Of a DNA stretch of 64,000 bases, positions 8,944-17,212 are shown piece by piece. The DNA is from Sphingomonas sp. ATCC 31555 (lineage in GTDB: Bacteria; Pseudomonadota; Alphaproteobacteria; Sphingomonadales; Sphingomonadaceae): NCBI RefSeq assembly GCF_000282895.1, contig NZ_ALBQ01000039.1, positions 35,111-99,110 on the forward strand, in the 5' to 3' direction. Made by a program: the position numbers and the translations under genes. A model generated the notes under the pieces. The model searched no databases. It saw only the letters and a list, made by a program, of their open reading frames with translations, and had not been told where the DNA came from. The first letter of the stretch is position 1. The number at the start of each line of letters is the position of its first letter.

Positions 8944-9609
8944 CTATGCCGCGCGCACTTCGCCGCCGCCCATCGCTGCCACCTGCGCCCGATCGCGCGC
9001 GATGATCGTCGCGAAGCTCGGCCGCGCATGGATCGCCTCGACATAGGCCGCGGTCCGCGGATAGCGGGAGGCATCGACGCACACGCCGATGCACCCCAGC
9101 GTCGCCAGCGGGCTCGCCACCGAGATGTCGGCCAGGGTGAAGCGGTCCTCCACCAGGAAGCCGCTGTCCGGAATCGTCCGCTCCAGATAGTCGAGCAGCG
9201 GCGGCAGCTGCTCCTTCTCGGCCTGGTCGGCGGCGTCGTGATCGCAGGGGATATGCATCACCCGCGGCTTGACGAACCGGTTGCCAAAAATCGCCCCGCC
9301 GGCCGCCATCATCAAAGTATCGGCCATCTCGTCGAACCAGATCGTGCGGGCGCGCGCCTGCGGCTCCAGCGGGATCAGGTTGGGCTCGGGGAACTTGGCC
9401 TCGAGATAGGTCACGATCGCGGTGGAATCGGCGATGGTAAAGTCGCCGTCGCGAAAACCAGGCATCTTTCCGAACGGGCTCGCGGCGCGGAAATCGGGGT
9501 CAGGGCTGCCCGGCCCGGCGAACTTCAGCTGCAATTCCAGTCCCTTTTCCGCACCGAACACCATGCACTTGCGCACGTAAGGCGACAGGGTTGAACCATA
9601 GACAATCAT
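8944..9609 (-). CDS. Glutathione S-transferase family protein
   Basis: 221 residues. The thioredoxin-like N-domain begins IVYGSTLSPYVRK and contains the cis-Pro/SNAIL-like region GKMPGFRDGDFTIADSTAI; the helical C-domain follows, with FTLADISVASPLATLG as the conserved N-capping motif. The ATG at 9609 was chosen because GGAGG lies seven bases before it; the ATG two codons upstream would be almost on top of that site. GSTs conjugate glutathione to electrophiles or reduce disulfides; the class and substrate here are not clear. The gene lies just upstream of dapF on the same strand with a 33-base gap, and diverges from the DUF2339 gene. Confidence 0.88.
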   Translation of the reverse strand: MIVYGSTLSPYVRKCMVFGAEKGLELQLKFAGPGSPDPDFRAASPFGKMPGFRDGDFTIADSTAIVTYLEAKFPEPNLIPLEPQARARTIWFDEMADTLMMAAGGAIFGNRFVKPRVMHIPCDHDAADQAEKEQLPPLLDYLERTIPDSGFLVEDRFTLADISVASPLATLGCIGVCVDASRYPRTAAYVEAIHARPSFATIIARDRAQVAAMGGGEVRAA

Positions 9610-9709
9610 CGGCATTCCTCCCCTTAATACCCCGCAGCATAGCCCAAATTGCGCCGCGTCGCGCCCCCGAAGCGCGACATTGTCGCGGCGGCGTGCCAAG
9701 CTGGTGCCG

Positions 9710-12202
9710 ATGATCGGTTCGCTTCTCCTGCTTGTCGCCTGTGCCGGCGCGTTCGGCTTTCTCCTGCTCCAGGCCCGGATCGGCCAGCTGGAGCGCACCG
9801 TGCAGGCGATGGAGGAGGAACTCGCCCGCTTGCACGATCGCACCCAGTCGGCGCCGATCCCCCGCCCGCCGGCCACCGTCACCGCCACCACAAGGTCCGG
9901 GCCGGTCCCGCCCGCGATTCCCGAACCCGCGTTGCGCAGCGAACCGCAGCCGGAACCGCTGCCAGAGCCCGAGTCGCGCTTTGCGCTTCCGCGACTCAGC
10001 TTCGAATCGCTGGTGGGTGGTCGGCTGCCGATCTGGATTGGCGGCGTCGCGCTGGTGCTCGCGGGCTTTTTCCTGGTCCGCTATTCGATCGAACAGGGTC
10101 TGCTTGGCCCCGCCGCGCGCACCACGATCGCCGCGCTGTTCGGCATCGCGCTGGTCGCAGCCAGCGAGGCAGTGCGGCGGTTGCCGGCGACGCGCGACGA
10201 TCCCCGGCTGGGCCAGGCCCTTGCCGGTGCGGGCATCGCCAGCCTCTATGGCACGCTCTACATGGCTGCCGCGCTCTATCATCTGATTGCGCCGCTTTCC
10301 GCCTTCGTCCTCGTCCTGTTGGTCACGCTGGGGGCGATGGCGCTGTCGCTCCGCCATGGCCCGCCTACCGCAGTGATGGCACTGGTGGGCGGCTTCCTCG
10401 CGCCGCTGGTCGCCGGGTTCGATGCCGCCGGCGTCGGTCCGCTGCTGGTGTATCTCGGCCTGTTCGTGGCGGCGCTGTTCGGGCTGGCGGTCCATCGCGG
10501 CTGGGGCTGGCTGGCCTTTGCCGCGAGCTTCGCCGGTCTGGCCTGGGCACAGTTTCTGATCGCGGTACTCGATGGCAGCGGCAATCTCTCGGCGGTCGGC
10601 GGCTTCACCATGCTGCTCGCCGGCGGCGCCAGCGCTGCGCTGCCCGTAGCGGGGATCCGCAGCCGCTGGCTCCGCCTGGCGCCGCTGCTCGCCGGATTGC
10701 TTCAACTGGTGGTGATCGCGCCGGGGCTGGAATTCAGCGCGCTTGCCTGGAGCTTCTATCTGGTGCTCGCCGCGGCGGCGCTCGCCCTTGCCTGGCGCGA
10801 CGCGACCTATCTGGCCGGTGCGCTGGCCAGCCTGGTGCTGTTGCTCGCGCTCGAGGGGCTCGCGCTGCTTGCCCCCGCGACTAGCCCCACCCCGCTGGCA
10901 GCCATCGTCGCCACGCTGTTGTTCGGTGGCACCGGCCAATGGCTGGCGCGGCGCAGCCGGGAGTGGCTGCTGGTGGCGCTGCTCGGCACCGGCGGACCGC
11001 TGCTTGTGGCGCATCTCTTCGCCGCTGCCTTGTTGCCGGGCTGGGGCTGGGGACTGCTCGAAGCCGCCGCAGCCGCGGCCTGCGCCCGCCTCGCTGTGCC
11101 GCTGCGTACCGAAGCGGACAGCCGCGCGCTGATCGCCACCACGCTCGCTACCGCGCTGCTCGCCACCGTCGCCCTCGCGCAATTCGTGCCGAACAACTGG
11201 GTTGCCGTGCCGCTCGCGGCGGCACTGCTGCTGCTCGGCATCTGGGCGCGGCAGAACACGGTGCCGTCGCTCTTCGTGCTGCCGGTGCTGCCGCTGGTCG
11301 CCGCACTCGTCGCCGCCGCGCCGCAACTGTTCGGGCTGGCCGGGCTGGTGTTCGAAACGACAACCGGCACCCGGATTGCCTATCCGCTGCTGCCGCCGTT
11401 CGCCGATCTGCTGCGCACCCTTGCCCTGCCGATAGCCGCCGCGATCGTGCTGCTTGGTGACCCGCGCCAGTTCGGTGCCGCCCGGAGATTGGCCGCGCCG
11501 CTGGCCGCAGGGCTGGGCCTGATGCTGCTCTATGCGCTCGCCAAGCAGCCGCTCGCCATCGCCACGCCCGAACGCTTCCTCGCCTGGGGCTTTGTCGAAC
11601 GGGCGCTGATCACGCAGGTCTGTCTTGCCGCCGGATGGGCGCTTGCACGCGCCGGCCGCCTGCCAACGCTCAGCCGCGCGCTGCTGCTGCTCGGCCTCGC
11701 CCGCATCGTGCTGTTCGACGCGCTGATGGTCAATCCGGCGTTCGTGGCGCAGTGGAGCGGCCCGCTGCCGCTGGTGCATCTCGCCCTTGCTGCCTTCTGG
11801 TGCTGGACGCTGCCCCACTCGCGCTGGCGGATTGCCGCCGCCTTGCTCACCCTCGCCGCCGCGCTCGTCGCGATCCGCCAATGGACACATGGGCCCATTC
11901 TCACCGGGCCGATCAGCACCTTTGAGAATGGCGGCTATTCGGCGGCGTTGCTCGGCGTCGCACTGGCCTGGCTGGTCCGCGGCATCACCGCCGCGCGCCA
12001 TGATTTGCGCATTGCCGGCCTCGTGCTGCTCACCTGCGCCACCTTCAAGGTGTTCCTGGTCGATGCCGCCGCGCTGGACGGGCTGCTGCGCATCCTTTCC
12101 TTCCTGGGGCTCGGCGTGGCGCTGATCGCGATCGGCTGGGCCTATAGCCGGTTCCTTGCCCGCCCCGCCGCCACGCCGTCGTCCGATCCCGGCAGACCAT
12201 AA
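9710..12202 (+). CDS. DUF2339 multispanning membrane protein
   Basis: About 830 residues. An N-terminal helix (MIGSLLLLVACAGAFGFLLL) leads into a short coiled coil (IGQLERTVQAMEEELARLHD) and a Pro-rich linker. From about residue 100 there are more than twenty hydrophobic helices, with the DUF2339 hallmark IWIGGVALVLAGFFLVRYS near the start of the bundle. Members occur widely in proteobacteria; no biochemical role is established. The ATG at 9710 starts right at the membrane helix; 9680 is an in-frame alternative giving ten more residues. No strong ribosome site precedes either. The 3' end overlaps the convergent DUF6456 gene by 61 bases. Leu/Ala-rich composition explains the long antisense open frame opposite it. 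Confidence 0.85.
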   Translation: MIGSLLLLVACAGAFGFLLLQARIGQLERTVQAMEEELARLHDRTQSAPIPRPPATVTATTRSGPVPPAIPEPALRSEPQPEPLPEPESRFALPRLSFESLVGGRLPIWIGGVALVLAGFFLVRYSIEQGLLGPAARTTIAALFGIALVAASEAVRRLPATRDDPRLGQALAGAGIASLYGTLYMAAALYHLIAPLSAFVLVLLVTLGAMALSLRHGPPTAVMALVGGFLAPLVAGFDAAGVGPLLVYLGLFVAALFGLAVHRGWGWLAFAASFAGLAWAQFLIAVLDGSGNLSAVGGFTMLLAGGASAALPVAGIRSRWLRLAPLLAGLLQLVVIAPGLEFSALAWSFYLVLAAAALALAWRDATYLAGALASLVLLLALEGLALLAPATSPTPLAAIVATLLFGGTGQWLARRSREWLLVALLGTGGPLLVAHLFAAALLPGWGWGLLEAAAAAACARLAVPLRTEADSRALIATTLATALLATVALAQFVPNNWVAVPLAAALLLLGIWARQNTVPSLFVLPVLPLVAALVAAAPQLFGLAGLVFETTTGTRIAYPLLPPFADLLRTLALPIAAAIVLLGDPRQFGAARRLAAPLAAGLGLMLLYALAKQPLAIATPERFLAWGFVERALITQVCLAAGWALARAGRLPTLSRALLLLGLARIVLFDALMVNPAFVAQWSGPLPLVHLALAAFWCWTLPHSRWRIAAALLTLAAALVAIRQWTHGPILTGPISTFENGGYSAALLGVALAWLVRGITAARHDLRIAGLVLLTCATFKVFLVDAAALDGLLRILSFLGLGVALIAIGWAYSRFLARPAATPSSDPGRP

Positions 12203-12648
12203 TGGTCCGCCACCCGGTCGAGCGCGAGGCACAGCACCAGCTTGCCCGCCCGGCTGGGCCAGCCAAGCGCCTGTTCCGCCTCGCGCAGACCTTCGCCGGC
12301 GCACACCACGCGCCATAGCACGTCCGCCAGCCCCCGCCCTGCCGCCGCGATCGCCACGTCGAAGCGGCGCTTGGCGGCAATCTGCGCCAGGGTCGGGTCC
12401 ATCGGTGCCGGTGCGCTTCGCCTTCCGTCAGAGCGCGGTGCCGGATCCCAGCACATCGTCACCCGCGGACCCAGCGCCGCCCGCTCATAATCGGCGCGCA
12501 GCCGCTCGCCCGCTTCGAACTGGCGCGCATCGACATGGCCGCGTGCGCGCAGCCAGCGCAGCGGTGACTCGGCCAGGTTCACCGTGACCCGCCGTCGCGC
12601 ACGGCTCTGCACGTCCACGTTCAGCACCTGCTCCACTCGATCCTGCAT
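12142..12648 (-). CDS. DUF6456 domain-containing protein
   Basis: 168 residues, soluble and Arg-rich. Features include an N-terminal stretch with SRARRRVTVNLAESPLRWL and the C-terminal segment MDPTLAQIAAKRRFDVAI through DVLWRVVCAGEGLREAEQAL, ending in DRVADHYGL. This matches the alphaproteobacterial DUF6456 family; the last part looks like a small helical DNA-binding-type domain, but function is unproven. The start at 12648 has AGGAG eight bases upstream. Its 3' end overlaps the convergent DUF2339 gene, and 91 bases separate it from the divergent XRE gene, so the two regulators-like genes share a promoter region. Confidence 0.75.
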   Translation of the reverse strand: MQDRVEQVLNVDVQSRARRRVTVNLAESPLRWLRARGHVDARQFEAGERLRADYERAALGPRVTMCWDPAPRSDGRRSAPAPMDPTLAQIAAKRRFDVAIAAAGRGLADVLWRVVCAGEGLREAEQALGWPSRAGKLVLCLALDRVADHYGLPGSDDGVAAGRARNRL

Positions 12649-12739
12649 CGCGTGATCTCCTTTCGTTCCGAGTCGCACCCTCTTGCCATCGCGGCGCATC
12701 TGTAGGAAAGGAGAAAACCGATTTGGTTAGGAGTGGGCG

Positions 12740-13303
12740 ATGATCACTGCCATTCGCGAAGTGCGCCGCGCCAAGGGACTGACGCTCGACGATGTCGCGC
12801 AGCGCTGCGTGCCGCCGACGACGGCGCAGACGATCGGCCGGCTCGAAACCGGTACGCGCACCGTATCGGTGGCATGGCTCAACCGCATCGCTGCGGCGCT
12901 GGACGTCGATGCCGCCGATCTCGTTCAGCTGCCCGAGCGGCCCGACATCCCGGTCGCCGCGCTGCTCGAAGCCGATGGCGCGCACGCACCCCGCCGCCCT
13001 AGCACGCTGGTGCCACCGCGCCCTGAAGCGGGAACGGTCGCGATCGCGGTGGAGGCGAGTATCGGCGAATATCGCGCCGGCGACGCGATCTGGTGCGAAC
13101 GGCTTGCGCCGCCAGACTTCGGCCGTGCTCTCAATCGCGACGTGCTGGTGCCGCGCCCTGCCGGGCGGTTCCTGTTCGGTCGGCTGATCGGACGCGACGG
13201 CGATCGGCTGCAGCTGCTGCCGCCGGGCGCGGGCGGGCGCCAACAGGTGGTGGCGGATCCCGCCTGGATCGCCGTCGCCGTACGGCTGGTACGCGCGCTA
13301 TAG
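12740..13303 (+). CDS. XRE-family helix-turn-helix regulator with LexA/S24-like C-domain
   Basis: 187 residues. Residues 1-62 form a Cro/C1 helix-turn-helix (IREVRRAKGLTLDDVAQRC, then TVSVAWLNRIAAALDVDAAD). Residues about 95-187 form a beta-rich domain (AGDAIWCERLAPPDF, DVLVPRPAGRFLFGRLIG) resembling the S24 dimerisation fold of phage repressors; I do not see a clear Ser-Lys self-cleavage dyad. The ATG at 12740 has TAGGAG six bases upstream. The family usually represses nearby genes. It diverges from DUF6456, which is a plausible target along with itself. Confidence 0.8.
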   Translation: MITAIREVRRAKGLTLDDVAQRCVPPTTAQTIGRLETGTRTVSVAWLNRIAAALDVDAADLVQLPERPDIPVAALLEADGAHAPRRPSTLVPPRPEAGTVAIAVEASIGEYRAGDAIWCERLAPPDFGRALNRDVLVPRPAGRFLFGRLIGRDGDRLQLLPPGAGGRQQVVADPAWIAVAVRLVRAL

Positions 13304-13371
13304 GCATTGTTACGCCCTTGCCCGGCGGCGCAGTTGGGCGCAAAATACTTCGTACTGGAGGGACATAGACC

Positions 13372-13740
13372 ATGAAGAAACTGGCACTCATCACGTCCGC
13401 AGCGATCCTCGCGGCGGCCACCCCCGCGTTGGCCGACGAATGGGATTTCATGCTGATCAACAGCACCGGCAAGGCCATCGACAAGATCGAAGTCGCGCCG
13501 ACAGGCAGCACCGCCTGGGTCGAAAACAAGTTCGACGCCGAACTGAACAAGAACGGCAAGGTCAAGGCCGGCGGCAAGACGACGGTGCATTTCGACAAGG
13601 CGGCGTCCGCCTGCAAGTTCGATGTGCGGGGCACGTTCGAAGACAAGACCAGCGCGGTCTGGTCGAACATCAACCTGTGCGACAACAGCTATGTCACGTT
13701 GGCCTTCACGGGCGACAAGCCGACGTTCAAGGCGAACTGA
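13372..13740 (+). CDS. Small secreted protein of unknown function
   Basis: 122 residues with a standard Sec signal peptide (MKKLALITSAAILAAATPALA, cleavage after ALA-DE expected). The mature part of about 100 residues is a predicted small beta-sandwich with a single Cys pair (ACKFDV and NLCDNS) that could form a disulfide. It reads like the periplasmic proteins annotated only as hypothetical in sphingomonads; the segment on intrinsic NSTGKAIDKIEVAPTG repeats no known enzyme motif. GGAGGG lies nine bases before the ATG. It sits alone between the XRE regulator and tRNA-Val, followed by a GC-rich hairpin. Confidence 0.75.
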   Translation: MKKLALITSAAILAAATPALADEWDFMLINSTGKAIDKIEVAPTGSTAWVENKFDAELNKNGKVKAGGKTTVHFDKAASACKFDVRGTFEDKTSAVWSNINLCDNSYVTLAFTGDKPTFKAN

Positions 13741-13748
13741 TCCGCCGC

Positions 13749-13772
13749 GGCGGGCGCCCGCGGGTGCCCGCC
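13749..13772 (+). terminator. Candidate stem-loop after the small secreted protein gene
   Basis: GGCGGGC at 13749-13755 pairs with GCCCGCC at 13766-13772 around a ten-base loop, nine bases after the stop codon. No T-run follows, so if it terminates it is not a classical intrinsic terminator. Confidence 0.3.
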
Positions 13773-13818
13773 CCACGCGACGCAGGAGTTCGCGGCCTCA
13801 CGATATCAATGTGAGAAA

Positions 13819-13894
13819 TGGTGGGCGGTGACGGGCTCGAACCGCCGACCCTCTCGGTGTAAACGAGATGCTCTACCAACTGAGCTAACCGCCC
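13819..13894 (-). tRNA. tRNA-Val, anticodon UAC
   Basis: Read on the minus strand the 76 bases fold as a complete cloverleaf: acceptor stem GGGCGGT/ACCGCCC, D-arm GCTCAGTTGGTAGAGC, anticodon stem TCTCG/CGAGA with loop TTTACAC (anticodon TAC at positions 34-36), and a T-arm containing GGTTCGAGCC. The terminal CCA is encoded (TGGT at 13819-13822 on the plus strand). UAC reads GUA/GUG valine codons. Confidence 0.97.
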
Positions 13895-13958
13895 GCAGAC
13901 CGCCACGAGCGATTGCGTTGAACGCCGATGCCAAAGCTCGGCGCGAAGGGCAAGACCC

Positions 13959-14900
13959 TCATGCCAAATTCAGTCCCGCCCGCTTCACTGCGCCTGCATA
14001 GCGGAGCATGCCGTCGCGGGCGCGCTGGGTGAGCCCGATATAGGCGCGGCGGCGATCGTTGGTATCGGCCCGACGCTCGAACAGCCCCGCTTCGTTCATC
14101 GTGCCGATCCAGCGCAACGCGGTGGTGGGCGGCACGGCAGCAGCGATGCACAGGCTGGAAACCGATACCTGGCGGTGCTCCAGTTCGGCGGCAAACAGGT
14201 CCAGCAGCATGTCCCAGGCAGGATCGGCGAACAGCTCGCCTTCGAAGAAGTCGGCCCGCATCCGGCGTGCCCGGATCACCCGGCGGATCTCCTGCGGGCT
14301 CGGCAGGAGCGCATCGTCGCTGCGAAAGGCGAGGCTGTCGTTGCGCACCATCGCGGGCTCATCGCTCATTTCCGCACGCGTCAGCCGCGCCAGCGAATCC
14401 GCGATTCGCGCCACTTCCTCCTGGAACCGCCGCATTCGCAGCGCATCGGTGTCGCGCGCGCTGTCGTGCAGGCGCGCCGCTCCCTGCTGGCGCGCGAACA
14501 GGGCGCTGCCCAGCCGATCGGCATCGCTGGGCGCGCATTGCAGCGCCGCCTCGGGCGGCAACAGCGCGGCCGCGAGATCGATCTGGTCGTCCGCCACCGT
14601 GGCGATCAGCGGAAGGCGCCGCTCCTCCGCCAGCCCGCCCAGCCGCGCGAGCAGCGGTTCGGCCAGCGAAAGCGGCAGGCCGGCTGCCTCTAGCAGGACG
14701 ATCTGCACACCGTCGGTCAGATGCGGCTCCACCAGCGCGGCGGCCGCGTCGATCGGCGTGCGGGTGCGGTATCCGGCCTGGCGGGCGGCCCGGCACGCCG
14801 CAACGCTCTCGGGCCCCTGCGCGGCGACGATCAGCGCCACTTCGGACGGAAGATCATATCGGACGGGCATGTCGCCATCGGCGTAAGCAATGTCGTGCAT
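13959..14900 (-). CDS. MarR-like winged-helix regulator with N-terminal receiver-like region
   Basis: About 313 residues. The C-terminal 110 residues form a winged helix typical of MarR: HRQVSVSSLCIAAAVPPTTAL as the recognition region, then NEAGLFERRADTNDRRRAYIGL as the wing. The N-terminal 150 residues alternate short hydrophobic strands and helices (VALIVAAQGPESVAACRAARQ, VQIVLLEAAGLPLSLAEPLL) and look like a receiver-type Rossmann fold without an obvious phosphoacceptor Asp. Start at 14900 follows GGAGGGGGTT. The upstream region contains symmetrical TCCGAAA/TTTCGGA sites, suggesting autoregulation. Targets are unknown; the pnt operon lies directly upstream on the same strand. Confidence 0.72.
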   Translation of the reverse strand: MHDIAYADGDMPVRYDLPSEVALIVAAQGPESVAACRAARQAGYRTRTPIDAAAALVEPHLTDGVQIVLLEAAGLPLSLAEPLLARLGGLAEERRLPLIATVADDQIDLAAALLPPEAALQCAPSDADRLGSALFARQQGAARLHDSARDTDALRMRRFQEEVARIADSLARLTRAEMSDEPAMVRNDSLAFRSDDALLPSPQEIRRVIRARRMRADFFEGELFADPAWDMLLDLFAAELEHRQVSVSSLCIAAAVPPTTALRWIGTMNEAGLFERRADTNDRRRAYIGLTQRARDGMLRYAGAVKRAGLNLA

Positions 14901-14946
14901 AACCCCCTCCAAGTTCGGCGTCTGTTCCCCATCCTTGCCGCAAAGG

Positions 14947-15023
14947 TCCGAAATGGCGGAGAAGGAGTTCCTCCATTTCGGATCGACCATCCCCGCCGCG
15001 GGCGCGTTCCCTCCGTTTCGGAG
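14947..15023. promoter_or_regulatory. Palindromic operator candidates upstream of the MarR-like gene
   Basis: TCCGAAATGG at 14947-14956 is exactly complementary to CCATTTCGGA at 14973-14982, with 16 bases between. A second palindrome, CTCCGTTTCGGAG, lies at 15011-15023 and repeats the TTTCGGA core. They fall 46-123 bases upstream of the MarR-like start codon, the right place for autorepression; the first could alternatively be a hairpin terminating the pnt transcript. Confidence 0.4.
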
Positions 15024-15043
15024 CAGCCGACGCGCCGTGTGCG

Positions 15044-16522
15044 CTATTCGAGCGCCTTCACGATCTCCTCAACCATCTTCTTGGCATCCGCCAGCAGCAT
15101 CATCGTGTTATCGCGATAGAACAACTCATTGTCGACACCGGCATAGCCCACACCGCCCATGCTGCGCTTGATGAACAGCACGGTCTTCGCCTTCTCAACG
15201 TCCAGAACTGGCATGCCGTAGATCGGCGAGGACTTGTCGGTCTTGGCGGCGGGATTGGTCACGTCATTGGCGCCGATAACGAAGGCGACGTCGGTCTGGG
15301 CGAATTCCGAGTTGATGTCTTCCAGCTCGAACACGTCGTCATAAGGCACATTGGCTTCGGCCAGCAGCACGTTCATGTGCCCCGGCATGCGCCCGGCAAC
15401 CGGGTGAATCGCATATTTCACCCGCACGCCATGCGCCTTCAGCTTGTCGCCCATTTCGCGCAGTGCATGCTGGGCCTGCGCCACCGCCATGCCATAGCCC
15501 GGAACGATGATCACCTGCTCGGCCTGGCTCATCAGGAAAGCGGCATCATCGGCCGAGCCGCGCTTCCACGGCCGGTCGATTGCGGCCGCGCCGCCCGCGC
15601 CGCCGCCGGCATCGCCGCCAAAGCCCCCGGCGATGACGCTGATGAAGCTGCGGTTCATCGCGCGGCACATGATGTAGCTCAGGATCGCGCCCGAACTGCC
15701 GACCAGCGCGCCGGTGACGATCATCGCGGTGTTGTGCAGCGTGAAGCCCATCGCCGCCGCCGCCCAGCCCGAATAGCTGTTCAGCATCGACACCACGACA
15801 GGCATGTCCGCACCGCCGATCGGCACGATCAGCAGGAAGCCGATCACGAAGCTCAGCACGGTGATGGTCCAGAAGATCCAGGGCGCCTGGTCCTGCGTGA
15901 AATAGCCGACCAGACCCAGGATGCCGGCGAGCAGCGCCAGGTTGATCACGTGGCGGCCCGGCAGCAGGATCGGCTTGCCGCCCATGTTGCCGTTCAGCTT
16001 CAGGAACGCGATCACCGATCCAGAAAAGGTGATCGCGCCGATCGCCACGCCCAGCCCCATCTCGACGCGACTTACGCTGAGGATCTCGCCGTCTGCGCCC
16101 AGAATCCCGAACGCGCCGGGATTGAGGAACGCCGCCGCGGCGACCAGCACGGCGGCCAGGCCCACCAGCGAGTGGAACGCGGCGACCAGCTGCGGCATCG
16201 CCGTCATCGCGATCCGCCGCGCCGTGACGATGCCGATCGCGGCGCCGATCCCGATCGCCAACAGCAGTTCGATCATTGTCAGCATGTCCAGCACCGGCGT
16301 GCCGAAATTCTCGCAGATCGCACCCGTCGGACATGGCGGAGCGATCCACGGGATGTGCGTTACCAGCGTGGTGACGACCGCAATCGTCATCCCGATCATG
16401 CCCAGCCGGTTGCCGCGCTGGCTCGACGACGGGCTGGAAAGGCCACGCAGCGCCAGGATGAAGCATACTCCCGCCACCAGATAGGCCAGCGACGCCCATG
16501 GATTGCTTGCCAGATGTTCCAT
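15044..16522 (-). CDS. pntB: NAD(P)+ transhydrogenase subunit beta
   Basis: About 492 residues. PntB supplies most of the proton channel (eight or nine helices in the first 265 residues, including [18 protein letters not shown]) and the NADP(H)-binding domain III at the C-terminus ([18 protein letters not shown] with its GYG motif, [20 protein letters not shown]-like segment, and [13 protein letters not shown]). The enzyme couples proton entry to hydride transfer from NADH to NADP+, providing NADPH. The ATG at 16522 is preferred, as GGGGGA lies about nine bases before it; the ATG at 16531 abuts that site. It is the last gene of the pnt operon. Confidence 0.95.
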   Translation of the reverse strand: [492 protein letters not shown]

Positions 16523-16547
16523 GCTCAGCATTCCCCCAGGCGGCGCA

Positions 16548-16841
16548 TCAACGCGCCTTTTTCTTGTACATGGCGAGCATCCGCGCCGTCACCGCGAACC
16601 CGCCGAAGATGTTGATGCTGGCCAGCACCACCGCGAGCAGGCCCAGCCATTTGGAGGTCGCTCCGCCCGCGCCGATCCCGCTTGCCGCGCTGGCGATCAG
16701 CGCACCGACGATAATGACCGAAGAAATGGCGTTGGTCACCGCCATCAGCGGCGTGTGTAGTGCCGGCGTCACCGACCACACCACATAATAGCCGACGAAA
16801 CACGCCAGCACGAAGATCGACAGGATCGAGATGAAGTCCAT
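16548..16841 (-). CDS. pntAB: NAD(P) transhydrogenase subunit alpha part 2 (membrane)
   Basis: 97 residues with three or four hydrophobic helices ([50 protein letters not shown]), ending [10 protein letters not shown]. This matches the membrane portion that in E. coli is fused to PntA but in many alphaproteobacteria is a separate gene. GGAG stands six bases before the ATG and lies in the end of the upstream DUF559 frame, so this gene is entered by reinitiation. It is followed after 25 bases by pntB. Confidence 0.95.
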   Translation of the reverse strand: MDFISILSIFVLACFVGYYVVWSVTPALHTPLMAVTNAISSVIIVGALIASAASGIGAGGATSKWLGLLAVVLASINIFGGFAVTARMLAMYKKKAR

Positions 16842-16843
16842 AG

Positions 16844-17212
16844 TTACTCCTGATCCGCGCGCATCGGCGCCGAAAGATCCTTCCCGGCACGGGGAAGGGG
16901 ACCAGCCGCAGGCTGATGGAGGGGGAGCCCGGCAAAGGACGCGATCGGGGACGCTACTGCGTCCGTGTCCTGCAAAATCTCCGCCGCATCGATACGCACA
17001 ACATGATATCCATTATCCGCAAGAAACCGATCCTTGCGGCGGTCGTGCGCAACCACCACGGGCACCGCATGCACCTGACCATCGACTTCGATTACCAGCC
17101 GGCGCGCCAACGCGACTTCCGGCCGGATTGCCCGCTGCACTCCCCCTCCACCGCGCTTCGCGCGGTCCCCCTCCCCGTGCCGGGGAGGATCAGGGAGCGC
17201 AACCGGTGTCAC
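16844..17212 (-). CDS. Short DUF559 (Vsr-like endonuclease fold) protein inside the pnt operon
   Basis: 122 residues from a GTG at 17212 whose GTGA overlaps the pntAA stop; the stop codon at 16844 ends two bases before pntAB. The centre, [18 protein letters not shown] then [16 protein letters not shown], is the conserved half of DUF559, a fold related to the Vsr and restriction-type nucleases. The usual N-terminal half (the part with the first acidic residues) is absent, replaced by residues coded by a REP-like repeat ([15 protein letters not shown]). It is probably a truncated, inactive copy, or a gene piece carried in with the repeats. Two inverted copies of a 49-bp hairpin element bracket it. 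In other genomes pntAA and pntAB are adjacent. Confidence 0.6.
   Translation of the reverse strand: MTPVALPDPPRHGEGDRAKRGGGGVQRAIRPEVALARRLVIEVDGQVHAVPVVVAHDRRKDRFLADNGYHVVRIDAAEILQDTDAVASPIASFAGLPLHQPAAGPLPRAGKDLSAPMRADQE
16879..16927 (+). repeat. REP-like double-hairpin element, left copy
   Basis: 49 bp starting CCTTCCCGGCACGGGGAAGG (hairpin 1), then GGGACC, a second stem AGCC-GCA-GGCT, and ending TGGAGGGGGAG. It is the inverted homologue of 17140-17188, equal in length. The second stem differs in sequence between copies yet still pairs, which implies selection or a copying mechanism acting on structure. Confidence 0.75.
17140..17188 (-). repeat. REP-like double-hairpin element, right copy
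   Basis: Read on the minus strand: CCTCCCCGGCACGGGGAGG (hairpin 1), GGGACC, stem GCGC-GAA-GCGC, ending TGGAGGGGGAG. Same length and order as 16879-16927 but in inverse orientation, so the two copies enclose the core of the DUF559 gene. This copy lies inside that gene's frame. Confidence 0.75.

Noticed and set aside
9500..12316. A 938-codon open frame on the minus strand
   Set aside because: It lies opposite the DUF2339 gene, and its product is low-complexity Arg/Gln/Gly-rich. High-GC coding with few TAA/TAG codons opens the opposite strand. The plus-strand gene has clear membrane helices.
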